Part shown: in pieces, positions 34,284 through 43,250 of the stretch
Numbering within the stretch: the first letter of the stretch is position 1
How the letters are laid out: each line of letters opens with the position of its first letter
From: Escherichia whittamii
GTDB taxonomy: Bacteria > Pseudomonadota > Gammaproteobacteria > Enterobacterales > Enterobacteriaceae
Length of the DNA: 64,000 bases
Assembly: GCF_014836715.1 (NCBI RefSeq)
Contig: NZ_JACSQI010000002.1
Span: forward strand, 372,001-436,000
Direction: 5' to 3'
Program-made: the position numbers and the translations under genes
The notes under the pieces: generated by a model
Told to the model about the DNA's origin: nothing
The model's database searches: none
The model's input: only the letters and a program-made list of their open reading frames with translations

Positions 34284-35783
34284 TCAGAGTGTTTCTTTAA
34301 AAAGGGGAGCCAGAGCTTCAACTGTGTAATCATTATTAATGCGGTACATTAGCGTAATTGTTTGTGCCGGGGATTTCGGTCCAAAGTCAACATTAATATA
34401 AAGGTTACCCGCAGCCAGGCTTTCTTTTGTATTCAGCTCACCGTCTAACCACGCCCGTCCTCCGTTAATCGCGCCCTGCTCCTCTAATTTATGCAGATAT
34501 GCGTTTATCGACTCTACGACATCTGTCCCGAGATGCAGGTCTATCGGGCGATCAATAAAATCTGTCATCATTGCCCGGGCTATAGAATCTTCAATTACGT
34601 CAGCTGTCCGACGAACGCATTCAAACGACCATTGTGGATCCATGCTGCACAGATAGTTACCCCAATGTCGGAATCCGTCATAGCGAATGATGGTGCTGAC
34701 CTGACTAGCGTTCAGCAGGTTCGCTGTGCAGTTTGTCTCACCAATAATAAAATCGTCGACTTGTTCAAGCCCTGTAACTCCGTAGATATTCTGGTTCGAT
34801 TTACTCCACCAGAATCCTTTTTTATTATCAATTCTGGCTCGCAAACCAGCAGCGATAGCTGAATACGGACGAGATAACCCACTGACATCACTCGTAGAAT
34901 AAACGCGAGGGCGTAAAATTTCCATCCTGGCGCCATATCTCTGACGACGATTCACAACGTCAGCAGGCGTAGCGCCTCGCGGTGAATCGATATACCCAAC
35001 ACCTCGTAATTTATTTGTCACCACTTCAAGTTGTTCAGCGATATAATCGTTAGCACTATAATCTGGAGCAATTAAAATTCTTGGAGTCACTTGATTTATT
35101 TGTACAGACGTCAACAATGCGTTAATCCCGTTAACGACGTTCTGCCTCATTTTTGTTTCATCACTGTCTTCTTCAACGCGGACAACAACAATAATTGCAT
35201 CCTCCTGATTTAGTATTTCAGATACGGCTGGAGGAAGGGTACCATGCCCACCTAGCAACTCAGCTTTTTTCTTACTTCCTGCGATTACCGTCGGAATATT
35301 ATATTGGAAAGAGTTATCTTTACCACCTGATAAATTCGTTGGCGGAAGCGCGAATACAGTACCCGTTCCTGCATGATCGCCACCGAATGTAACATTAATA
35401 TATTCCCCGATTTGTAGCCCTTCTTTATACTGCTGGTTCTGATCGTACATTTTTGACGGAGTCATCGCGCCGTCTGTAAGCATTGTCAATTTTCTCGAGC
35501 CGTCAGGCAGTGTGCTATATCCTGGAGTGGCTACATTCCCGTTAATACCGACATTGACGATTTCAACAATCCAGTTGTTTCCGTCGGCTCCTGGCATTAC
35601 CGTTGAAAACTCAACAAGATTATCTGCGAGTTCTGATCCCCATAATAGAAACGCCGTGGCGGCGTTGCTGGCGTCGGGTGCTGTGCCGACAATGCCGATT
35701 ACTGAAACGTCAACAGTAGAAATTTCTTTTGTGCCGTCGTCGTATTCGAGCGTGCGCGGGCCATGTAAAAAATTAGTGCTCAT
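34284..35783 (-). CDS. Tail sheath protein FI
   Basis: This 499-residue protein is the contractile sheath. The N-terminal insertion STVDVSVIGIVGTAPDASN, the middle VVRVEEDSDETKMRQNVVNGINALL, the conserved RPYSAIAAGLRARIDNKKGFWWSKSN stretch and the WGNYLCSMDPQWSFECVRRTADVIEDSIARAM segment are all typical of P2-like FI. It is longer than P2 FI (about 396 residues); the extra length lies in the middle domain around residues 80-200, which faces outward. Confidence 0.93.
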   Translation of the reverse strand: MSTNFLHGPRTLEYDDGTKEISTVDVSVIGIVGTAPDASNAATAFLLWGSELADNLVEFSTVMPGADGNNWIVEIVNVGINGNVATPGYSTLPDGSRKLTMLTDGAMTPSKMYDQNQQYKEGLQIGEYINVTFGGDHAGTGTVFALPPTNLSGGKDNSFQYNIPTVIAGSKKKAELLGGHGTLPPAVSEILNQEDAIIVVVRVEEDSDETKMRQNVVNGINALLTSVQINQVTPRILIAPDYSANDYIAEQLEVVTNKLRGVGYIDSPRGATPADVVNRRQRYGARMEILRPRVYSTSDVSGLSRPYSAIAAGLRARIDNKKGFWWSKSNQNIYGVTGLEQVDDFIIGETNCTANLLNASQVSTIIRYDGFRHWGNYLCSMDPQWSFECVRRTADVIEDSIARAMMTDFIDRPIDLHLGTDVVESINAYLHKLEEQGAINGGRAWLDGELNTKESLAAGNLYINVDFGPKSPAQTITLMYRINNDYTVEALAPLFKETL

Positions 35784-35795
35784 TTATTACCTCTA

Positions 35796-37001
35796 TCAAC
35801 CTTGATAACCGTTTGTTACTGTGCCGTACATGCCGTTTTTTGCGTTTTGATATAATTGGCGACCGTATTCCTCAATATCATCCTTACTCGCTGTAAATAT
35901 AATTCCAGTTCCAACACCGTCTATATCGCACTCAATATTTATGTGATATTCCACATAAACACCCACTGCTCCACGCGCTCTTGGGTAATGAGGGTTTCTT
36001 ATATTGGTAAATTTATTAACATTACCAACTGGAATTCGCTGGGCTATTACTGCGCCAGAAACAGACCCGGTCAAACCATGCCCTGAATCTGTCGTTATTA
36101 ACGGGCTGAATGGAAGCATCCATATTCCAGACAAATACCCCGCACCCAACACTTCCAGGCCTGGGTTAGCGTTAAATAGCACGCCAGCTAATCGATAACC
36201 TGGAATTCGTGAAATTGTCGTATCAGGTTCAGATTGCTGCGAAAACAAAGCGACGAGATTAAACGCGCCGTCTCCATTTAATTTAGCAAAACCGGAATCC
36301 ACATTCACATTACCCGATGAATCTGGGGCAACATTATTGACTGATAAAACGGGGTGCAGATTGTTTACATTATTATTAATATCAGTTATTTTGTCGTCTA
36401 TTTCCTCCTTATTATAATAATCGTCGAGATTGATACCAATGTTTTCACGTGCGTCTTTTTGAGCTACCACTCCTTTATCTTTAATTTCAGATAAATTTTT
36501 ACTTATCTGCAAATATCGTTTATCAGAATCAGCCTGGCTCATACCGCTACTGTTATCAATAACAACATTAACTGTAGATGTGCTGGACACTGCGAGAGTG
36601 TATTTATACGTGATTGAAATCAGTGCGCCGTTGCTATCCGTAGGTTTTAAAATATCCGGCGAACGCGCAACTGAATATAATTCGCCTTTATCTGTTAATA
36701 TCCCCACTTCGCGGATAGTATAACCGCCGGTTTCCGGTGGTACGTACAGTGTAAAAATAACCTGATTGCCGCTATTTTCTGACGATTTAATATCTCCGCG
36801 ATACGTCTCGTGAATTAATGCTGTTCGGGCCGGGTCTGGCGTCACGTCGTCGTTTCCGTTTGCGTCACCAATAACGAATTTATTCAGCACCACGGGTACA
36901 CCCGATGCCAGCGCAGCGGCTTCAAGTTGCGCCCCCCGGTCTGTCAGCACCGCATAAACCTGGCTCGCGCTCGCTTTCAGATTTGATTTTAATTTAGCCA
37001 T
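35796..37001 (-). CDS. Tail fibre protein H-like
   Basis: This 401-residue fibre (start MAKLKSNLKASASQ) has the P2-type N-terminal tail-collar domain (YAVLTDRGAQLEAAALASGVPVVLNKFVIGDANGNDDVTPDPARTALIHETYRGDI) for attachment to the baseplate, a short repeat-poor shaft (DSDKRYLQISKNLSEIKDKG, LHPVLSVNNVAPDSSGNVNV) and a unique C-terminal receptor-binding part from about residue 240. It is much shorter than P2 H (669). No fibre-assembly gene (G) follows it, which suggests either self-folding or use of a chaperone encoded elsewhere. Confidence 0.85.
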   Translation of the reverse strand: MAKLKSNLKASASQVYAVLTDRGAQLEAAALASGVPVVLNKFVIGDANGNDDVTPDPARTALIHETYRGDIKSSENSGNQVIFTLYVPPETGGYTIREVGILTDKGELYSVARSPDILKPTDSNGALISITYKYTLAVSSTSTVNVVIDNSSGMSQADSDKRYLQISKNLSEIKDKGVVAQKDARENIGINLDDYYNKEEIDDKITDINNNVNNLHPVLSVNNVAPDSSGNVNVDSGFAKLNGDGAFNLVALFSQQSEPDTTISRIPGYRLAGVLFNANPGLEVLGAGYLSGIWMLPFSPLITTDSGHGLTGSVSGAVIAQRIPVGNVNKFTNIRNPHYPRARGAVGVYVEYHINIECDIDGVGTGIIFTASKDDIEEYGRQLYQNAKNGMYGTVTNGYQG

Positions 37002-37620
37002 TAGGTCCAATCTCCACTAACAGATTCACGATTGGTGAGCCTGATATATATAATCCGCCATTTAATTTCACGCCACCATCACCATCTGCCGGTATATTTA
37101 CGCCTATTTTCGCATAAGGAGTTCCGGCGATATAGAATTCCCCTTCCACATCTGTTTCGAAATTTATTTCTTTTAATAAGGAACGACAGTTTTTTGCATC
37201 AAATATTTGCGCTATAAATGTGTTCAGTAATTCAACATCTAACCCCATGCTTTTTAGCAAGTATATTTTAATTGCGAATGTATACGGTTCATCCCTGGGC
37301 GTGGCTTCAAACCACTCTCTCATTTTGCTCTCAAACCCAACAGTTAATAACGCCCGTTCGACAGCTCCACGCGTTCCACGGTGTTTGTTTTGCCATGCCG
37401 CCGCTTTGATAATTTCGCGTTTTTGCTGCTCGCTCCAGTCTGGATTCCAGTACGTTACCGCATATTCCCACGCTAGCCACGGCAACAGATTTGCAGGACA
37501 CAAATCGGGATTTTTAATAATTCGAATATCGCCCGGCAGATCGCCGACGTGAGATAAAACAGCTTCCAGCGCTCTCTCAGGGGTTATTGCGCTCGGAGGC
37601 AGTACACTTTGACTTGTCAT
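36994..37620 (-). CDS. Baseplate protein I
   Basis: This 208-residue protein matches the P2 gpI tail protein family. The core NPDLCPANLLPWLAWEYAVTYWNPDWSEQQKREIIKAAAWQNKHRGTRGAVERAL is highly characteristic. It links the baseplate wedge to the tail fibre. The stop overlaps the fibre start by 8 bases and its start lies 2 bases after J. Confidence 0.93.
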   Translation of the reverse strand: MTSQSVLPPSAITPERALEAVLSHVGDLPGDIRIIKNPDLCPANLLPWLAWEYAVTYWNPDWSEQQKREIIKAAAWQNKHRGTRGAVERALLTVGFESKMREWFEATPRDEPYTFAIKIYLLKSMGLDVELLNTFIAQIFDAKNCRSLLKEINFETDVEGEFYIAGTPYAKIGVNIPADGDGGVKLNGGLYISGSPIVNLLVEIGPNG

Positions 37621-37622
37621 GG

Positions 37623-38543
37623 CTACCCCATTTGCACGCTGAGTTTGATTTCTGTGCAGTACGGAGCCTGTCCGACGCCAGCGATCACGTCCTCGGTTGG
37701 CGATATCAGAATCACACGCTCAGTGCCGTCACGGTGTATCGCGTCGTAAATTCCTGACAGAGCTGCTGTTGCTCCGATTTTATGCTGCGTAGCCACGTAT
37801 ATCGCCAAATCGCTCTGCGCACCGTTGAGTAAAACGTTCTGGTCGGGGCCAAGCCCAGCTACGATAACGGCCTCAACCCGGTAATTCAGGTTCGACGCGG
37901 GTTTTACGGTCACAAAATCAGTCAGCGGTCGAGTATCGTCAGGCGACAGAGCTGCATTCACTGTATTCAGTAGTGATTGCGGGGGTACACCGTCGCCTGT
38001 CCGGGACAAAACATACATATCGACGTACCCTGGCTGAGTCACCGGCGGGCCGTATGCCTGCGCTGACAGAACGTCAGGATCACTCGATAGCGCGAAATAG
38101 TTATACGCGTTTGTACTGCCGGCAGTATTCCGCGCGTACCATGATAGTTGTATGCGATGACGATACTCGTCGTCACTCTCGTAAACAGCATCAGTCGGGG
38201 GAATTGCATCAGGGTTAGCTGGCGTTATCAGCAGTCGCAGACAGTCAAAATTAGCGCCAATCTGATCGAGGTCGCTGCCTTTTGCAAACGCGAGTAATAC
38301 CGCGAGCATCCCCTGATTTACCCGGGCTGTAATGATAATTTCTCTGTATGCAACTATTTCCAGCAGTTTAACTGCCGGGTCTGACTCCAGGAGTGCGTTA
38401 AATTGTGGATATAATATCTGCAATTCTGACAGTAGACTGGATTTAATATCTGAAAATAACGGGGTTTTAACGAACGTCGGTGGTGGCAGCAGGCTCATAT
38501 CAATAGTTTTTACTATCGAGTTCTGAACTGTTGATGTTATCAA
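37623..38543 (-). CDS. Baseplate assembly protein J
   Basis: This 306-residue protein is a P2 gpJ/Mu gp47-like wedge component of the baseplate. Typical parts are LLEIVAYREIIITARVNQGMLAVLLAFAKGSDLDQIGANFDCLRL and the C-terminal REGTE-like RDGTERVILISP. It overlaps W by 4 bases and I follows after 2 bases, so V-W-J-I are strictly coupled. Confidence 0.93.
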   Translation of the reverse strand: MITSTVQNSIVKTIDMSLLPPPTFVKTPLFSDIKSSLLSELQILYPQFNALLESDPAVKLLEIVAYREIIITARVNQGMLAVLLAFAKGSDLDQIGANFDCLRLLITPANPDAIPPTDAVYESDDEYRHRIQLSWYARNTAGSTNAYNYFALSSDPDVLSAQAYGPPVTQPGYVDMYVLSRTGDGVPPQSLLNTVNAALSPDDTRPLTDFVTVKPASNLNYRVEAVIVAGLGPDQNVLLNGAQSDLAIYVATQHKIGATAALSGIYDAIHRDGTERVILISPTEDVIAGVGQAPYCTEIKLSVQMG

Positions 38544-38881
38544 AATATCAGCTCCATATTATTAAACTCTAATCGCTGTTGTGTTTCGATATCTGTTGCA
38601 ATAATTAATATTGTTATTTTCCCGATATCCACTGCTAACACATTTATTCTGTCAATTCTGACGCGTGGTTCCCAGCGTGCTATTGCTCCTGCACTTTCCA
38701 TTATTATTCTCATAGCAAGTGACGGATCAGTGGGGTTATCAACGAGGTCAAATAATTTACTGCCATATTCCGGCAACATTACACGGGTCCCCAGTGGGGT
38801 CGTTAAAATATCGACGATAGACTGGCAAATGTGATCAGTCCCCGATAAAGGCTTACCGGTGTTACGGTCCATTCCAAGCAT
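38540..38881 (-). CDS. Baseplate wedge protein W (gp25-like)
   Basis: This 113-residue protein belongs to the gpW/gp25 baseplate family with a lysozyme-like fold. LSGTDHICQSIVDILTTPLGTRVMLPEYGSKLFDLVDNP is the signature part. I chose MLGMDRNTGKPLSG at 38881, three bases after the V stop; the open frame reaches 16 codons further into V. The ending IETQQRLEFNNMELIF overlaps J. Confidence 0.9.
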   Translation of the reverse strand: MLGMDRNTGKPLSGTDHICQSIVDILTTPLGTRVMLPEYGSKLFDLVDNPTDPSLAMRIIMESAGAIARWEPRVRIDRINVLAVDIGKITILIIATDIETQQRLEFNNMELIF

Positions 38882-38883
38882 AT

Positions 38884-39789
38884 TTACGCCATTGGTTGGT
38901 TCGGTTGTTGTGTTTCCCCGTCCGGACATGTATGAGTGTGTCCGTTGTACGTTGTGCGAATCTCAGTTACTGTGCCTTGTCGGTCCTGCACCTCTTGCCC
39001 TGCTAACACACTACCGCGGGTTGTGATATTACCTGTTCCACCATTATCACCTGTGACAGAAATATCGTTACGGAATGTCGCTAATTTATCTACAATTAAT
39101 GTCTCGGTGATATGCGTTGGACCAGCTAGTGTTATCCCACCCGGAGCCCACGCACTGATTGTTTGAGCTGTCAGCGATATTCTGTTCGCAGCAGTAACAC
39201 TAACAGAACTCGTTGCTATAACGTTCACTAAATCAGCATGTGCGTTAATTGTATCTGTCGCTGTGACATTAATAATATTAGCGTCCGCGTTAATTAATTT
39301 CCCACCATGGATATTAACTACATTTTCGCTATTAATAGTAACGTCTGCACGTCCGAATATTTCTATTTCAGACTCACCGAGTATTTTTACCACGCCGTCC
39401 GGTACGCCCTGCCATGTCAGAGTGTGGTTTTTTGTGTTATACGTCATCGTAGCCCCGTCACAGTATGCAGTGACATGATCATGGGGGTCATCACTGGGCG
39501 GAGCTTTGTTGTCAATGTGCAGCCCGAGCATAACTACGCCGTTCCGCGTGTCCCCACCCTCAGAAACAACAGTAACGGGATCGCCCACTGATGGTGCGCT
39601 CCAGTCGACGCGTTCTGAGGTGGCGTGAGTAAACCACTGCAGCCAGCCTGACTGGTGCTCGCCGCCAAATGAGACGCGGCAGCGAGGAGGATTCATTTTA
39701 ACTGCAGCTATAGTGCCGCGTTTAACTGCGTCACGCAGCCGGCGAGCGTTCTCCGCTGCCGCATACTCATCATCGTCCGATTGGGCCAT
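38884..39789 (-). CDS. Baseplate spike protein V
   Basis: This 301-residue protein matches the P2 gpV/Mu gp45 central spike family. An OB-like N-terminal domain (RRLRDAVKRGTIAAVKMNPPRCRVSFGGEHQSGWLQWF) is followed by a trimeric beta-helix region rich in alternating hydrophobic residues (VNIHGGKLINADANIINVTATDTINAHADLVNVIATSSVSV). It ends in GHTHTCPDGETQQPNQPMA, whose His pair can bind the iron ion known in such spike tips. It is longer than P2 V (211 residues); the extra length lies in the helix. Confidence 0.9.
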   Translation of the reverse strand: MAQSDDDEYAAAENARRLRDAVKRGTIAAVKMNPPRCRVSFGGEHQSGWLQWFTHATSERVDWSAPSVGDPVTVVSEGGDTRNGVVMLGLHIDNKAPPSDDPHDHVTAYCDGATMTYNTKNHTLTWQGVPDGVVKILGESEIEIFGRADVTINSENVVNIHGGKLINADANIINVTATDTINAHADLVNVIATSSVSVTAANRISLTAQTISAWAPGGITLAGPTHITETLIVDKLATFRNDISVTGDNGGTGNITTRGSVLAGQEVQDRQGTVTEIRTTYNGHTHTCPDGETQQPNQPMA

Positions 39790-40306
39790 AGTAGTCGCTC
39801 TCGTGTTCTGCTCCGATATCCGGCGCTATTCCGACGTATATATTTTTCAGGGTTCCCCGTGAGGGATAATCGAAAATATCGGGACCAACGCCTACAACCT
39901 GCGTGAACGACACGCACTGAACTGAATGCGAACCGACTGACTGCCCGTTTTTAATCCAGTCACACGGTTCCGCGTCGCTGAATTTTGCCGGTTTAGTTCC
40001 GGGACCGAACATTCGCCCATTAATCCAGCTCGTCATATAGAGCGCTGCATTCTGCGATTTCAGTCCGTACTGATCAGCCGCAAACTCACGCAGCAAATAC
40101 AAATTACACGACAGCTCGACTGACTGAATTGAGCCTGCAACCGCTTCGTCACTCTGTGACCAGTTGCTGATTTCCAGGAACAGAGCTGGCGTTTCAAATC
40201 CAGCCGGAATTTCCGGATAAATACCGAACGTTTTGATGAACGGTATTTGTAAAACAGCGCCTTTAACGCAATCCAGATATTCGTCAAATGCATCCAGTCC
40301 GCTCAT
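39770..40306 (-). CDS. Probable tail terminator / head-tail connector protein
   Basis: This 178-residue protein lies exactly at the joint between the lambda-type head block and the P2-type tail block. It begins MSGLDAFDEYLDCVKGAVLQIPFIKTFGIYPEIPAGFETPALFLEISNW. I do not recognise a family with certainty. Size and position suggest a tail terminator (comparable to lambda U or Mu gp37). It overlaps gpV by 20 bases and the Z-like gene by 4. Confidence 0.6.
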   Translation of the reverse strand: MSGLDAFDEYLDCVKGAVLQIPFIKTFGIYPEIPAGFETPALFLEISNWSQSDEAVAGSIQSVELSCNLYLLREFAADQYGLKSQNAALYMTSWINGRMFGPGTKPAKFSDAEPCDWIKNGQSVGSHSVQCVSFTQVVGVGPDIFDYPSRGTLKNIYVGIAPDIGAEHESDYYGPIGR

Positions 40307-40983
40307 GATCGTTTACCTGTTTTTGGATCTACGTGAACGTTGCCTTTCACGCGACCACGCAAGTCCTGTTCAAAAAATCCCATGAATACGGGGCCAATGT
40401 TTTCAAAAATATAATCGTCGATAACATCCTCCAGCGCTTCATGCACCGGTACGCGAGCCTCTTCGATACCTCCTCTGTCACGACGTAGCCAGATGCTTTT
40501 CTCTCCGTAACGCTTAGCGACGAATGAATCGGGCCAGCTCATCATCGCCAGCCCTGTGCTTTTTGGTATAAAAGTTGCTCCTCGAGCGCCTTTTTTTGTT
40601 TTCAAAAACAGGCCAGTTTCTGGATCGCGAGGCTGTTTCTGTTTTCGCGGATTCTGCATTCTCCCTTTCAGGTTATGAACCCGAAAATCATTCAACCCGT
40701 ACCACAACTTCACACTGCTCAGATCGCCTATGCTTTCTTTTGATGGGGTTCGACGTTTGACGAACGGCTTTATGCGTCTCTCCGCCGCTTTACGCCCTTT
40801 AACCGCCAGCGATTCGATAATCATTCCCACAGAGATACGATGCATATGCTTTGCAGTTCGGTTCAGCGCCCGGTTGTATGCCATTAACATTTGATGTTGC
40901 GTAGCACTGATTTCGACTCTGAGCTGCTCCAGAGCCGAAACATTGATATCAAACATCTGCGCGTTACTACGTAAATCGGCCAC
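40303..40983 (-). CDS. Minor tail protein Z-like
   Basis: This 226-residue basic protein belongs to the lambda gpZ family (prophage minor tail protein Z). LEQLRVEISATQHQMLMAYNRALNRTAKHMHRI is the N-terminal helix typical of the family and GMIIESLAVKGRKAAERRIKPFVK follows. In lambda, Z is needed for correct tail completion and DNA positioning. Here it serves a contractile tail, which makes it one of the bridging genes of the chimera. Confidence 0.82.
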   Translation of the reverse strand: MADLRSNAQMFDINVSALEQLRVEISATQHQMLMAYNRALNRTAKHMHRISVGMIIESLAVKGRKAAERRIKPFVKRRTPSKESIGDLSSVKLWYGLNDFRVHNLKGRMQNPRKQKQPRDPETGLFLKTKKGARGATFIPKSTGLAMMSWPDSFVAKRYGEKSIWLRRDRGGIEEARVPVHEALEDVIDDYIFENIGPVFMGFFEQDLRGRVKGNVHVDPKTGKRS

Positions 40984-40992
40984 GGCTCCCTC

Positions 40993-41373
40993 TTAGTATT
41001 TTGAATACTCGCTGTTTTCGCTGGACGTGTGAGGCTCTAAAAAAATATTCGTGAGCCCGACGCCGTCTGGCTGAGGCTCCTTAACCACGTAATCGGTCCA
41101 GTCAGACCAGATAACAGAGCCGTCAGGTCCGATGCTGCGCTGCTTTGGGACCTGGACGACGTCACGCGCAACAACGCCAGCGACATCGTCCGAGAGCGCC
41201 GTCAGGCTCGTTACTGTACCGGTAATAAAACCTGCGTGAGGAATGTCAACACGCGTATAAGGCTCGTTGAAAATAGCGATAATGGGATCGGCTTTACCAC
41301 GCAGCTGAACTGGCCGCCCCCACTCCCGAATCATCTCCTCGTCGCCGGCCCGGAGGTCGTCGTAGTAGCTCAT
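40993..41373 (-). CDS. Head-tail joining protein FII-like
   Basis: This 126-residue protein has the size, position and composition of the lambda FII family (head-tail attachment). DDLRAGDEEMIREWGRPVQL at the start resembles the Asp-rich opening of FII. The middle portion with SDDVAGVVARDVVQV forms predicted strands. It overlaps the FI-like gene by 4 bases. Family assignment rests mainly on order, so it is moderate. Confidence 0.65.
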   Translation of the reverse strand: MSYYDDLRAGDEEMIREWGRPVQLRGKADPIIAIFNEPYTRVDIPHAGFITGTVTSLTALSDDVAGVVARDVVQVPKQRSIGPDGSVIWSDWTDYVVKEPQPDGVGLTNIFLEPHTSSENSEYSKY

Positions 41374-41789
41374 AGCGCGTAAACGTGATCAGCTGCGATA
41401 AGGTCTGCGACCTCCTGTGAATCAACAACAATTTCACGGCCAGCGACAACAATCTCGCGAACGCGACGCCCATTCACGTAGTGATAAACGTCCAGCGTGT
41501 TACGCAGCTTAACGCGGCGCGTAGCCGGTGCGAGCTCCGGTTCTTGTGACTGTGAGACGATAGCGCTCGCGATTGATTGAGCGAGATCGCTATCAGTCCC
41601 GGGCGCAGTATTCACCGTGATCTCGATGCCTCCCGCGTCACCAGATTGCTCGTTCAGAATATCGAGCTCTGACTCAGCGCCGGAGACGATTGATTCCAGT
41701 TCCGCAATATTCCCGCTGCGCGGTAATTCGCGACCGAGCTGGGCGCTCAGATCGTCAATACGCGCCAGCAATTGTGTTTTTGTGCTCAT
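41370..41789 (-). CDS. DNA packaging protein FI-like
   Basis: This 139-residue protein resembles lambda FI, which helps the terminase-DNA complex dock on proheads. It starts MSTKTQLLARIDDLSAQLGRELPRSGNIAELESIVSGAESEL, a helical part with a family-like pattern. The C-terminal beta part includes YHYVNGRRVREIVVAGREIVV. It directly follows the capsid gene after a terminator hairpin. Confidence 0.72.
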   Translation of the reverse strand: MSTKTQLLARIDDLSAQLGRELPRSGNIAELESIVSGAESELDILNEQSGDAGGIEITVNTAPGTDSDLAQSIASAIVSQSQEPELAPATRRVKLRNTLDVYHYVNGRRVREIVVAGREIVVDSQEVADLIAADHVYAL

Positions 41790-41803
41790 GCCAATTCCTT
41801 AAC

Positions 41804-41826
41804 AAAAAAAGAGCCTTTCGGCTCTT
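41804..41826 (-). terminator. Terminator-like hairpin after capsid gene E
   Basis: On the minus strand the stem AAGAGCC/GGCTCTT with loop GAAA is followed by seven T. It starts inside the E stop codon. It could act as a partial terminator that makes E abundant relative to downstream genes unless antiterminated by the Q-modified polymerase. Confidence 0.75.
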
Positions 41827-42859
41827 ACGCGATTTTTACGACGACGAACGCGTCGGCGTCCGTGAGGACCATTGCTGGCGCGGATTGGGTCATTGTTTGC
41901 GTCACTGCCGGATCGCCGGTAGTGGTCCACACTTTTGGATAGCGAGTGGCCTCGCAGATCCCCTCTCTCAGCGCGTCTTCGTCCTGAATTGCGCCATATG
42001 TGCGGAGCCCGCGATTTTTTGTGTTGCCCAAAATCATCGTGTTATCAGGCATATAACGCGTTTCAGTGCCTGTTACCGGGTCGATGTACTGCCCCTTGTA
42101 GACAAATAGTGCTGTGTCTCCGTAATACCCCTTAAAGCTGACAACGTCGCCCAGGTTTTTCAGCGCGACTTCGAGCTGGCTATTTGATCCACGGCGCGTA
42201 TCCAGTGCCGTCCAGAATTTTTTAAAGCGCTTCAACTGCTTCCAGGCTTTACCGTCCATGATGATGACGTTAACCGCACCAGAGGCAAGGTCAGCATAGG
42301 ATTCGATATCGTCGCTCGGGTCATACGTTTCCGCGTCCTGTGTTGACCATGCTGTCGAACCAGACTGAGTGACGTTATTCGTCGCGCTGCGGCTCATGTC
42401 GATTTCATAGGTTTCGATATTGCTGCCGGAGACTGTGTATTTACCGTACAGAACGGACTGTACTGCCTGGAATTCTTCGAGCTGACTGATACTGAGCTCC
42501 TCATCAAGCAGGTTCTGCATGATGATTTTTGCACGACGTTCGACCGGCGTTTCCGGCTGGCCAATCTGCTCACCGGCGGCGCGCTTGATGCTCATATTCG
42601 GATTGATCGTGTGTTTCGGCTTCGTGTAACCCGGTTTGAAATGGTTAGTTGAGTAGCCGCGGGTGCGATCGACTCTACCGGTGATCATTGGTGCACAATA
42701 CACCGCCATATTGACCTTACCCGGGATTTTATCCAGAAAAACTTCTTCGCTCGTAAACGTGTAAGTCTCACGGAAAAACAATCTTAAAAACAACGGATTG
42801 AACTTAAATACCTGCTGCGTTGCGGTAATCAGTTCTGACGTAGTAAACGAATCGCTCAT
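41825..42859 (-). CDS. Major capsid protein E
   Basis: This 344-residue protein matches the lambda gpE capsid family (HK97 fold). RLFFRETYTFTSEEVFLDKIPGKVNMAVYCAPMITGRVDRTRGYSTNHFKPGYTKPKHTINPNM is the conserved N-terminal part, and TGTETRYMPDNTMILGNTK lies in the late P domain. Length equals lambda E (341). It is preceded by gpD and flanked by two terminator-like hairpins. Confidence 0.93.
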   Translation of the reverse strand: MSDSFTTSELITATQQVFKFNPLFLRLFFRETYTFTSEEVFLDKIPGKVNMAVYCAPMITGRVDRTRGYSTNHFKPGYTKPKHTINPNMSIKRAAGEQIGQPETPVERRAKIIMQNLLDEELSISQLEEFQAVQSVLYGKYTVSGSNIETYEIDMSRSATNNVTQSGSTAWSTQDAETYDPSDDIESYADLASGAVNVIIMDGKAWKQLKRFKKFWTALDTRRGSNSQLEVALKNLGDVVSFKGYYGDTALFVYKGQYIDPVTGTETRYMPDNTMILGNTKNRGLRTYGAIQDEDALREGICEATRYPKVWTTTGDPAVTQTMTQSAPAMVLTDADAFVVVKIA

Positions 42860-42873
42860 TTATATATCCTGTA

Positions 42874-42898
42874 TAAAAAAACCGCCCGGAGGCGGCTT
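42874..42898 (-). terminator. Terminator-like hairpin between D and E
   Basis: On the minus strand CCGCC-TCCG-GGCGG is followed by a seven-T run. It lies about 20 bases after the D stop and 15 bases before the E start. With the hairpin after E, the capsid gene is flanked by hairpins on both sides. Confidence 0.7.
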
Positions 42899-42917
42899 AT
42901 TTTGAGTTTTTGGGCTA

Positions 42918-43250
42918 TCAGCCGACGCTGATTGGTGTACCGGCGAACGCTGATTTCCGCTTGCTACTATCAGTTACAGTTCCCCAGTTAATCGCTGTAT
43001 AACGAAACGAACCGGCTTTGTAATACGACAAATCGGCTGTACTCGCACCAGTTTTGACGGGGGTTGCTGTCAAACCTACAGCCTTACCAACAGAGCCGTC
43101 CCACACTTTAAATGTGCCGATTGATGAGTCGACCATAATTGGCGTTAACCGCGGAACATCAATGCTGGCCGCAAAATGGCCAACGGCTGTAACAACGAGA
43201 TCGGGCCCGAGGATAAAATCGTCCGGGCTATACGTTTCTGTGGTCATCAT
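42918..43250 (-). CDS. Head decoration protein D
   Basis: This 110-residue protein matches lambda gpD, the trimeric decoration protein that stabilises expanded capsids. SPDDFILGPDLVVTAVGHFAASIDVPRLTPIMVDSSIGTFKVWDGSVGKAVGLTATPVK fits the family, including the GKAVGL turn. The start overlaps the C stop by 4 bases. Confidence 0.9.
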   Translation of the reverse strand: MMTTETYSPDDFILGPDLVVTAVGHFAASIDVPRLTPIMVDSSIGTFKVWDGSVGKAVGLTATPVKTGASTADLSYYKAGSFRYTAINWGTVTDSSKRKSAFAGTPISVG

